Source of the DNA: Ceratopteris richardii
Taxonomy: Eukaryota; Streptophyta; Polypodiopsida; Polypodiales; Pteridaceae
Assembly (NCBI GenBank): GCA_020310875.1
Contig: CM035428.1
Span: 106,895,182-106,959,181 of the forward strand
Direction: 5' to 3'
DNA length: 64,000 nucleotides
The notes under the pieces: generated by a model
The model's database searches: none
What the model was told of the DNA's origin: nothing
The model's input: only the letters and a program-made list of their open reading frames with translations
Shown: positions 48,661 to 57,932 of the stretch, one piece after another
How positions within the stretch are numbered: position 1 is the stretch's first letter
How the letters are laid out: each line of letters opens with the position of its first letter
Program-made: the position numbers and the translations under genes

Positions 48661-49120
48661 TTATGCTAGAGATCAATTTTGTAATCACTCCTTCATCATG
48701 TCTAAGCAAATCTTGACCAATGTTCCCTTGCACTCTTAAAGTAAAGAGTCTACCTTCTTTCTTACCACAGACAATCTGATTATATCCATTCTCTAGATCT
48801 TCAACAAGTACTCCTTCATTTGTAAACTTGACTTGAAAACCTTTGTCAACTATTTGTCCCACACTAATCAAGTTTTTAAGTATTGTAGGAACATAAAAAA
48901 CATTGGTTAGCAAATCTGCTCCACTCTTGCATTTCACTTTTCCAATTGAATGTACATTATGTCTTGTATTATCACCTGTTTGAACTGTATGACTAGAAAT
49001 GCCTTTTTCCAATTCTGACATCAATTCTATATTTCTTGATAAATGACTAGAACATCCAAAGTCAATGTAAAATACCTTAAGATCTTCTTTATCTGATGTG
49101 CTGATTGAGTTCATCATCAA
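48653..49120 (-). pseudogene. D element protease
   Basis: The protease region starts with FYIDFGCSSHLSRNIELM and continues with VQTGDNTRHNVHSIGKVKC and NVFYVPTILKNLISVGQI, the standard Copia protease arrangement. Confidence 0.82.
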
Positions 49121-49139
49121 TGATGTATGATTTTCAGTT

Positions 49140-50172
49140 TGTGTGTCATTTCATAGTTGTAGTAGGTGGTGTTGTAGGATTGATTCTGTCCCCAACTTTT
49201 TCCTCCACCTCTACCATGGCCTCCTCTTTGACTTTGTCTACCTCTTTAAAAATTACTTTGATCTCTTCCACCCCTGCCTCTACTATTGTTATTCTGATTT
49301 TGATTTGATCCTTGTTGATTATAACAACAATCATGAGCCAAATGATTACTCAATCCGCAAATCCAGCAAGCCTTCTTGTTGTTATTTTGAGTACCTCTTC
49401 CTCTTCCAAAACCTCTTGATATTCATGTGCCAGTGCCTTTACCTCTAGCATAATAAACTTGAGAACTCGATTCCTCTTCATCCTTTGCTTTAGCTTTATC
49501 TCCCTTCTTCTTGTTCTTCATGTACATTGTAGAACTTTGTCCTTTATCTCCATCTCCCTTCAAGTCTTGCTCAAATGCTAGCATCAAACCAAGCAATTGA
49601 TTCAAATCTGGAACAAAATGATTCAAAGAAAGTTCTATTGACAAGACAAAAGATTTCTACCTTTCATCTCCCCTCAAACCTGCAAGTAGTTGAGCAATCA
49701 ATTTGTGATCTTCAACATCTTCATCTATGGATCCAAGACTATCTGCGAGATCCTTCATCTTAGTTACATAATCACTAGTACTTTGACTTGGCTTCTTCTT
49801 GAATGTTGTAAACTCTGACCATAGACTTGCTTTCCTTGCTTTGTTAGTACTTTGGAAATAATATTCCAATGCATTCCATATATCTTCAGATGATTCCAAT
49901 GCTCTAATGTGTGGTAGCAAATGATTTGAGATTGTGTTGTAAATGTAAGCTTTTGCACTTGCATCCTTCTTCAGCCAATGCTTTAAAGCATCAAGTTCTT
50001 CTTTCTTTGGTTGGCTTTCATCTTCAAATATTGGCTTCTCTTCTTCACCTATTACATATACCATGAGATCCTTACTCGTAAGTAAGGCTCTCATTACCCA
50101 TGCGGGGTAATTATCTCTATCTAGTTTGTCAATGGAGATATGATCTGCCATACTCCTTTCCTTTTGCTGCAA
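49140..50172 (-). pseudogene. D element gag with CCHC knuckle
   Basis: The start near 50155 opens MADHISIDKLDRDNYPAWVM. A UBN2-like capsid follows (DIWNALEYYFQSTNKARKAS, then SLGSIDEDVEDHKLIAQLLA) and a basic RG/K-rich part. A canonical knuckle CWICGLSNHLAHDC lies near 49340-49380. It would bind and package the element RNA. Confidence 0.88.
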
Positions 50173-50348
50173 TCTGTGAGCTTCAATGATAAAGAATAAT
50201 ACCTTTGGAGTTCTTTGTGTATGAATGTACTTTTGAAGTGACCTTTTGATGCCTTGTGTCTTTGAATACTTCAGCTTTCGACCTTTAATGAAAAACTTTT
50301 CAAAAATTTCTCGTACCTTTGCTGCCTTTTGCTCTCTAGGACCTTTCT

Positions 50349-50362
50349 ACTCTAATACCACT
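50349..50362 (-). other. Primer-binding site of D
   Basis: The sense strand reads AGTGGTATTAGAG just inside the 5' LTR, one base from TGGTATCAGAG of the initiator-tRNA-Met site. The split D copy has a similar site near 29421-29434. Confidence 0.75.
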
Positions 50363-50738
50363 TGTTGATGTATGAAACATCACAATAAATGAATTAATGT
50401 GACACTAGACAACCTATATGGTCGCCATTAACTCATTGCCACTCCAAACTTTGAGAAATGATAGCCAAAACCAAGAACTTTACTTCTTCATAACTTTCTA
50501 GTCACTAAAATGACATACCTTTAGTATTTTGCTAATTTCTCTTAGCACAAATATTATTTCTCCATGATCTTTATGTGGATGAAAGTAGTAGGGTTAACGC
50601 TTTCCAACATGCTATTATTTTCAAGAAATGGATCTCTAGAACTCAATTTATGGCATTCACAAGAGCACCCTCTATGACTTGCCAAAACTAGAAATTTTGC
50701 CTCCTTTAGTAAAAATGACTATCTAAAAATGAAAATTT

Positions 50739-51018
50739 GATGCCTAGCATCGACTTGCAACCAAAAGTCGATGCCAGGCATCGACTTTGTGCTTTTTTAG
50801 CCACTTTTTTGTTCCTAAAATAGGCTCGTTTAACACAGATATGATCAAGACTACTTTTATGTGAGAAGTCGATGCTAGGCATCGACTTTATGCTAAAACT
50901 CGATGTCAAGCATCAAGTTGCTCCACAAAACTCATGTTTTCAAGAAGATTTAACAGTAGTTAGAACTCAGAGAATAAAACACAGACTTATCAGCACAAAC
51001 TCGATGCCAGGCATTGAG
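50739..51018. repeat. Array of five GATGCC/GGCATC palindromes in the D LTR
   Basis: Five quasi-palindromes occur at 50739-50754, 50767-50785, 50868-50885, 50899-50917 and 51000-51018, of the form GTCGATGCCAGGCATCGAC. Matching sites recur in the 44486 LTR (about 44867, 44892, 44990, 45021, 45127) and more decayed in the 29435 LTR. Each can fold into a 7-8 bp hairpin, or could bind a dimeric factor. Confidence 0.85.
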
Positions 51019-51249
51019 TTGCTTGGAAAAATTGAACTTTTGAACTCATCACATAGTAGGCAAGCATGGAAATGATGGAGAGAGTCTCATACACAGAAGT
51101 TTACTTAGTTCTTCTCATAGCTATGAAAAACTCAGAAGTTTTACAAGTGCTTTCCCACTCAGAGAAGCCCGACTATACTCAGTCATACAAAATGAACTTC
51201 TTCCCACTCTATCACTCTCTTCCACTTCGTGTCAATTGATACAAACTAA

Positions 51250-51257
51250 CTTATATA
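51250..51257 (-). promoter_or_regulatory. Putative TATA box of D
   Basis: CTTATATA is TATATAAG on the minus strand inside the 5' LTR, downstream (in element sense) of U3-like sequence and conserved in the other D LTRs. It is a plausible core promoter. Confidence 0.5.
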
Positions 51258-51266
51258 GTTTTTCTC

Positions 51267-51557
51267 GATGAAAGTTAAGAAATAAAGATAATTTCCAGAA
51301 GAAGGTGTCTACATAGGACCACAGACATCACTATGTACAAGATGCAATTTTTGAGTAGCCCAAACTGAATCATCTTTTGGAAAGGAGGAACTCTACATTT
51401 TGCCTAAATTATAGCCTTCACAAACATGTTTTCTGGGTGTCTCATGTTTGGCCAGCAAAGAGTACACCATTTCACATTTTTGTAGGTGTAGCAAACTAGC
51501 AAAATTCAGATGACCAAAGCATGCATGCCAAAGCTTTGCATCTGGCATAGCCTGAGA
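51267..51557 (-). mobile_element. Interrupted C element, continuation (integrase N-terminal and gag-pre-integrase)
   Basis: GATGAAAGT and the sequence after it match the full-length C element from about 33770 to 34055, directly following the position where 44485 stopped. This shows that 41744-44485 and 51267-51557 are one element split by D. It ends where family-B RT sequence begins. Confidence 0.85.
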
Positions 51558-54500
51558 ATATGTTTGGCATCCCCTAAATCCTTCATATCAAATGTCAGAA
51601 TCAACTTGCTTTTGAGAATTGACAAGTCATAAGAGGACTTCCCAGCAATCAACATCTCATCGACATAAAGTATCAAGCATATCAAGCTGCCATCTGAGCA
51701 TCTATTTTTGTAGAGATAATGATCCTCATTGCTTCGAAAATAGCCTTGGGACTTCATAAAAGCATCAAACTTTTGGTACCATTGTCTAGGGGACTGTTTA
51801 AGTCCATACAAGCTCTTCTTGAGCTTACAAAATAGACTTTCCTTGCCAGGAACTACATAACCCTTTGCCAGTTGTTCCATATAGATCTCATCTATAAGAT
51901 CTACATGCAAGAAAGTAGTTTTCACATCAATTTGGACTAGCTCTAAGTCCTCCAGTGCAACAAATCCAAGCAACATGCACAAGGTAGCCATCTTGACCAT
52001 TAGAGAGAAGATTTCCTCAAAATCAACACCATGTTGTTGCTTAAAACCCTTTGCAACAAGTCGTACTTTATATTTTGGAGAAGCACTATCTGATGTGAAT
52101 TTCAGCTTATATACCCATTTACATGGTAAAGTTTTCCTGCCCTTTGGCAAAGATACTAAATCCCAAGTACCATTCTTGTCAATAGAATCCAGCTCACTCT
52201 TCATGGCACACTCCCACTTGACATGATCCTCTATATGCATAACCTCTTTGTAGCAAGTAGGCTCACTGGCATCTGTTAGCATAACAAAATCTAAACATGG
52301 AACATATCTATGAGGTGGATGTGATACATGTGTAGAGCGTCTCAATGGTTACTAAATAGGAACATGTGCAAACTGATCTAATCAGACATTCTCTTGAACG
52401 TGCCTATGTGCAGCATTTTTATGCATGCTAATTGGAGGACTAGTATCCTCAAACACCACTCTTCTCACTTCAACCTCCTTAATGGGTTGTTTATGCATCT
52501 TGGACTCATTGAAAATGACATCACTACTTCTGATCACTGACAGTGTTTCAGAATCCCATAGGCAATATCCAAATTGTCCTTCTCGACCATATTGAGGAAA
52601 AATGCATTTCTTTGACTTATGGTCCAAATTTTGTCTAAGACTCTTGGGTATATGAACATATGCTTCACACCCAAAAACTCGAAGATGATCATAATATAGT
52701 GGCTTCCCTGTCCATAACTCTTATGCCACTTTCAGACCTTTCGGAGTACTCGGTGAAAGGTTAGTCACATGCACTGCAGTCAATACTGCTTCTGCCCAAA
52801 AACCTTGGGAGAGCTTTGCATGATGTAGCATAGAAATTACTCTATCTTGAATACTTCTATTCATCTCTTTAGCTACACCATTCTTTACTAGGGTATAAGG
52901 AGCTATAAACTCTATGTGAATCCCTCTAGACTAATAGAAAAGGCTGAATTCATGTGAGGTATACTCACCCCCATTATCTGAACGTAAAGCCTTAAGTTTA
53001 GTTCCTTTTTTAGTCTCAACTGAAGCAAGCCATTTTTTGAAAGTAGGGAATACCTCATCCTTTGATTTGATAGGATATACCCTGACTTTTCTAGTGGCAT
53101 CATCTATGAAAGTGAGCAAGTAGAGAGAACCACCTAAGGACCTAGTGGGCATATGACCAGATACATCTGTATGAATGGGATCTAAAGGCTAAACTGAAGC
53201 ATCAATGTGCATTCTATGCACATTTCTCGTTTGCTTTCCATATTGACAATGCTCACAAAATGAAACATCAAAGAAAGATAACATATGTAAGTAGCGAGAA
53301 TGAGAAAGATTTTCCATTCCACTATGAGATGTATGGCCCAAACGACCATGTCAAATATAAGCCATAGGTTGTTTAGTAACAGCTAACAAGTGTTCTTTCT
53401 ATGATACAAATAAAGGATAAAGTAAGCCAACTTTTCTTCCTTTTGCAATAACCATATTGCCCTTTGATATACAAAAGGACTAAGCATAGAAGTCCACCTT
53501 GTGACCAAGGTCATCAAGTTGACCAAGTGACATCAAACTACATGATAACTCAGGTAGATGGCATACATTATGCATAGTAAATTTTGAACCATCAATGAAC
53601 TACACAACCACATCTCCAATCCCCACAACATCACACTAGTAAGAGTCACCAAGTCTCATGGTACCAAGAGACTTTGCTGCATAATTAGAGAACCATTCTC
53701 TATGTGGTGTCACATGGAAAGAAGCACCAGAATCTAGGAGCCATGTGTGGGAAAGAGAATCAGCCATAAGAGCCTCAGTTGGCACAGTACTATCAAGTGT
53801 CAACACATCAGCATCATCACAAATAGCATTAATTTCTTCAATCTTCACAGTCAAAGTAGATGGTGCAAATAACTGTTTAACATGCCCATCAACATTCTGT
53901 TCTAATGCATAACAGTCTTTCTTCATGTGTCCTTTCTTATGACAATAATGGCATTCAATATCCCTCTTCCTTGATTTACTTCTAATCTTATTCTGATGAC
54001 CATTATTTTCCTTGTTTCTTGTTCCTGCCACATTTCTAATTCTTTCCTTGGTAAGAATCATGAACATTATATGCATCTCCACTCTGAGTACCAACCATAG
54101 ATTTTCTATGAATCTCCTCACTCAAGAGTGCTCCACATATGTCATCATAGATGAGTTTACCACTAGGTACACTATTGCTAATAGCTGTGCAAAATGTATC
54201 CCATGATGATGGAAAGTCGCATAATAGAAATACTACTTTCATTTCATTATCCATATCCATTTTCTAAGCATGTAACTCGGAGAATATAGCATCAAACTCA
54301 TTTAGATGAGCAACAACGCTATTTGTGTCCTTCTTGTGAAGGTCATATAATTTTCTCATTAGATACACTTTATTGGATGTTGTCTCTTTTTCATATGTAT
54401 TGCATAACGTATTCTAAACCTCCTCTACACTTTCATAGTCTAATACAATAAAGTAAACATTATCTGTCAGGTGCAAGCGAATGGTACACCTGGCCATTTC

Positions 54501-54740
54501 ATCTAACTCATCCCAATCATCTTCATCCATATCATCAAGCTTCTTTGAAATCCCATTTATTAGCTTCCATTGCCTCCTTTGAATTAACACATCTTTAATC
54601 TGATTCTTCCATAGAGAAAAGTTTTGTGGCATCAAATTTTCGGATCTCAAAATGGCCTTTGCCCTACAAGTTATATCTCCTCCTTGGAACACTGGCACTA
54701 GACCCTGATCCACGAGATGTGCTTGATACTCTGATGCCAT
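51558..54740 (-). mobile_element. Family-B Copia relic, gag to RT
   Basis: In antisense the order is gag (from 54740, MASEYQAHLVDQGLVPVFQG), zinc knuckle CHYCHKKGHMKKDC (near 53940), protease (LLDSGASFHVTPHREWF, near 53700), gag-pre-integrase (about 53250-53400), integrase (about 52900-53160), an integrase C-terminal and linker part (52380-52700), and RT (51560-52345; CKWVYKLKFTSDSASPKYKV, LILYVDEMLIAGKSSYDL). It ends in RT, so RNase H and the 3' LTR are absent. It is closely related to relic B at 2416-5490. It is broken with many interruptions, and its 5' LTR is not identified. Confidence 0.85.
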
Positions 54741-55600
54741 GATGGTAGAGAATTGAATGGAATGATAATGGACCTAGAAGAGTCCAAACACCAATGAATA
54801 AGTGTATCAAGAAGTAAATCGACCATTGTATAGTTGACAAAACCAAAAACTGGAAAGATTTTGCTAGAGTATCCTTTGCAAAATGAGTGTATGACCAATG
54901 TCAAGATATGATAAAACTCCAATTATTGACATGTTTATCTACATAGTGAATCACTGACTCCACTGCATATAATCAATTACCCAATAGAAGCCAACTACGC
55001 TTATCGAGCACCTATGAACAACTGTCATACATCTCCTATGGCGAGGTTGGGTAAGTCTTCCACCTGCATCACCAAAGAGACCCTGACATCTGGGTGTCTC
55101 CCAGTTAAGAAAACCTCACCACGACCCTCTTTATCAAACGTAAAAGGCTTTATGTAGAAAACGTAACTACTATATCAATGACCACATGGACGTACATAAG
55201 CGGTATCCACAGAAGCATACATGGTGTGTATGTGCTCAATATATGCAGTAAAATGACACTAAAAGGTTGAATGCATAGCCCAAAAACTAGCCAGCAACAC
55301 TTGCAAGTGTCTACCTACTCTAATGTTTTATGCTCAAAAAACCTGCATAAATTTGCAACGGTTGCTCCCACTAAAACTGAAAACCTTTCAAGAAACCTGT
55401 AGTTTTACGAGTGTGGCTGAAAACTCAGCCCCAAAGGTTGATATTTATTGTTAGAGAAGTACAAAGAATACTCTTCTTGATTTTCTTGGACTTGTGTGAA
55501 GAGAACTATGTGCAAAAGTACTACAAAAAATACCCCAAAAATGCTTCAAAAAAAAGGTTTTAAAAGCAAAGAATGAAGCTTTGAGGGACCAAAACATGTT
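54741..55600. other. Unassigned stretch between the B-family relic and element G
   Basis: It probably contains the leader or 5' LTR of the minus-strand B-family relic and possibly the start of the G LTR. I could not match it to the relic-B LTR at 5491. No coding domain, RNA gene or convincing repeat was seen. Confidence 0.4.
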
Positions 55601-56315
55601 CAAGGTAATGTTAACCTTAGTCTTTCCCCTTCTTCAGACACCACAAGAGTGTAGCTAGATGGGGTCGAAAGTATAGTGGTGTAAGGCTCAACCTCAAGTT
55701 GGGCTTTGTTGAAGCTCAAAGTCAAGGACAAAGCATGGAAGCACATCAAAAGGTGGACACACAAGGAAAAGGAGCAAGTAGGGAGCTCCAAGAAGTGTAT
55801 GTCAAATTTTCAGAAGAATCCCCTACAAAAATAGTGATTTTCATCACTAAAAACCATTGTAAATACCATTATCTATTTTTAGTAACTCCATTTTGTTCAA
55901 GCCAAGGAGTCCTCGAGCTTGAGGAGTATTAGAAGTACCATCATACCAATTTTCATAATTTTTAGACTTCGTTTGAGCCCTCAAATAAGCCCTGGAACCT
56001 AATTTTTAACTAGGCCGGACACTAGGTCTGGACAGGGCCAAAACTAGTCAAAAAACTATAAAAAGAGCTAGAGAGCTCATTTTTGAGGTTAGCTTGTTAG
56101 AGAATAGAACTTTTGTAAGAGAACTCTTTTGCAATCTAAGCTTTCCATTGTTCCTCTCTTTGATCTTACTTTGTGCGCGTGTGTATGTATGTGTGTGCAT
56201 GTTTGTGTGCTTTCACTCACGCACTTGTGCCTTCACTTGCTCGTGGTCTTCATACCGGTCCTCACGTCTCCGCGGATTGACAAGTAAAGGAGGTGGTGCT
56301 TACGCTTGAGCTACA
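55600..56315 (+). repeat. 5' LTR of gypsy G (start not defined)
   Basis: The sequence upstream of the primer-binding site behaves like an LTR: it has a TATA box at 56057-56064 followed by a pyrimidine-rich R/U5-like stretch, and ends near CTACACC just before AAATTTTGGCGCC. No partner LTR is in the window, so the left end is not fixed. Confidence 0.5.
56057..56064 (+). promoter_or_regulatory. Putative TATA box of gypsy G
   Basis: TATAAAAA stands about 260 bp before the primer-binding site, a reasonable place for the LTR promoter. Confidence 0.55.
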
Positions 56316-56323
56316 CCAAATTT

Positions 56324-56342
56324 TGGCGCCGTTGCCGGGGAG
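56324..56342 (+). other. Primer-binding site of gypsy G
   Basis: TGGCGCCGTTGCCGGGGAG is the well-known site of plant Athila/Tat-type gypsy elements, attributed to tRNA-Asp. It is preceded by AAATTT, also typical of that group. Confidence 0.88.
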
Positions 56343-57932
56343 AGAGCTTCGAGGACGAGCGTTGTGATGGTAAGATCGTAGATTTGCGACGTTGGAAGGT
56401 AAAAAAAACTGTCATTTCAGTTCATTTTCTGTTTTTTCCTCTTCATCTTCATCATCATCATCATCTCCACCTTCTTCCATCTTCTTCTTCATAGAAATTT
56501 CTTGTTTTTTAGTGCATTTTCACCATCTTCATACCATTTTTCATGCATTATTGTGTGGGAAGGAGTTAGGAGAAGCAAGGGAGAGCAAGCGCTGTGTTTT
56601 TTTCATGATTTTCTGCTCATACGGAGCTCGCCATAGCCGGCGCTCAGAAATTTGAATTTCCCGCCAAAAAACGCGATTCTGTGATGAAAATCGCGATTCT
56701 GTGAAAATTCAAAATTTTTTGAAAAATCACGATTTTCAGTTTTCCCGCCTAAAAGTTGGCTGAAAAATCACGATTCTGTGGTCATTCTCAGAATCGCGAT
56801 TCTGTGATTGTGCTCAAAATCGCGATTTTCACAAATCACGATTTTCAGCAAAAAACACGATTTTGAGAAAACACGATTCCCTACTCAAAATCGCGATTTT
56901 CATGTCAAAAAACACGATTCTCTAAAACACGATTCTGTGCTCAAAATCGCGATTTTCATGTCAAAAAACACGATTCTCTAAAACACGATTCTGTGCTCAA
57001 AATCGCGATTTTCATGTCAAAAACACGATTCTCTAAAACACGATTCTGTGCTCAAAATCGCGATTTTCATGTCAAAAAACACGATTCTCTAAAACACGAT
57101 TCTGTGCTCAAAATCGCGATTTTCATGTCAAAAAACACGATTCTCTAAAACACGATTCTGTGCTCAAAATCGCGATTTTCATGTCAAAAAACACGATTCT
57201 GTGCTCAAAATCGCGATTTTCATGTCAAAAAACACGATTCTCTAAAACACGATTCTGTGCTCAAAATCGCGATTTTCATGTCAAAAAACACGATTCTCTA
57301 AAACACGATTCTGTGCTCAAAATCGCGATTTTCATGTCAAAAAACACGATTCTCTAAAACACGATTCTGTGCTCAAAATCGCGATTTTCATGTCAAAAAA
57401 CACGATTCTCTAAAACACGATTCTGTGCTCAAAATCGCGATTTTCATGTCAAAAAACACGATTCTCTAAAACACGATTCTGTGCTCAAAATCGCGATTTT
57501 CATGTCAAAAAACACGATTCTCTAAAACACGATTCTGTGCTCAAAATCGCGATTTTCATGTCAAAAAACACGATTCTCTAAAACACGATTTTGTGCTCAA
57601 CATCGCGATTCTCTGAAAGTTCACAAAATCGCGATTCTCTGGAAGTTCACAAAATCGCGATTTTCTCCAAAGGTCCTGTTTGCCTGTTTTGACCCCCAGG
57701 AGCCTGAATTGGCATAACTTTCTCATCCAAAGTCCATTTTTTGAGCTCTATAGCTCGTTAGAAAGCTCGTTTCAAGTCCTACACGACCTCAACTGTTTTT
57801 TTCAAGAATAACGCGTTGATTTTGAGATAGGATAATTTGAATTAGACCCTCAAGTGGGACTTGGAAACCAAGGGGACTCCATAGAATTTTGAACCATACC
57901 AAGGGGAAAATTTGGACTCTTGACTAAAGCTT
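56343..57932 (+). other. Untranslated leader of gypsy G
   Basis: About 1.6 kb lies between the primer-binding site and the gag start. It contains a TC/CAT-rich zone (about 56430-56500), then the ACGATT-rich minisatellite (56655-57665), then about 270 bp of ordinary sequence. Long leaders are common in Athila/Tat-type elements. The short open frames here are by-products of the repeats. Confidence 0.7.
56655..57665 (+). repeat. ACGATT-rich minisatellite with 56-bp unit
   Basis: About 12 near-identical units start with CACGATTCTCTAAAACACGA at 56913, 56969, 57024, 57080, 57136, 57233, 57289, 57345, 57401, 57457, 57513 and 57569. A shortened unit starts at 57192. Each unit contains the perfect 14-bp palindrome AAAATCGCGATTTT. 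Flanking sequence (56655-56912 and 57600-57665) is built of diverged versions of the same words. Near identity of the core units points to recent amplification or homogenisation. Confidence 0.95.

Larger units (their letters stand above)
44486..51266 (-). mobile_element. Family-D Copia element inserted in the C element
   Basis: The left LTR (44486-45542, 3' in its orientation) and the right LTR (50363-51266, outer end missing) flank RNase H, RT, integrase, protease and gag in antisense. A primer-binding site and polypurine tract are in place. Over the first 330 bases the LTRs differ at roughly 6% of sites by eye, intermediate between F and C. A hAT-type MITE lies in its linker. It is nearly complete in structure, with several breaks in coding sequence. 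Confidence 0.92.
50363..51266 (-). repeat. 5' LTR of D, outer end missing
   Basis: It begins TGTTGATGTATGAAAC and follows the 44486 LTR until TTTTTCTC, where family-C sequence resumes. It carries the clearest set of palindromes (50739-51018). Confidence 0.88.

Noticed and set aside
54729-54752. Possible primer-binding site and LTR start for the B-family relic (TGGCATCAGAG overlapping the gag start, then TGATGGTAGAG)
   Set aside because: It resembles the initiator-Met site, but the supposed LTR start does not match the relic-B LTR (TGTTACCG), and the overlap with the gag start codon makes chance likely.
56306-56655. Short open frames downstream of the G primer-binding site as small host genes
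   Set aside because: They are encoded by TC/CAT simple repeats within the element leader and show no domain or start context.
57160-57357. 65-codon open frame in the leader of G
   Set aside because: It is a by-product of the 56-bp minisatellite (the same peptide words recur with the repeat) and has no protein-like variety.
56655-57665. Regular repeats suggesting a CRISPR-like array
   Set aside because: The units are contiguous 56-bp tandem copies with no unique spacers, inside a plant retrotransposon leader.
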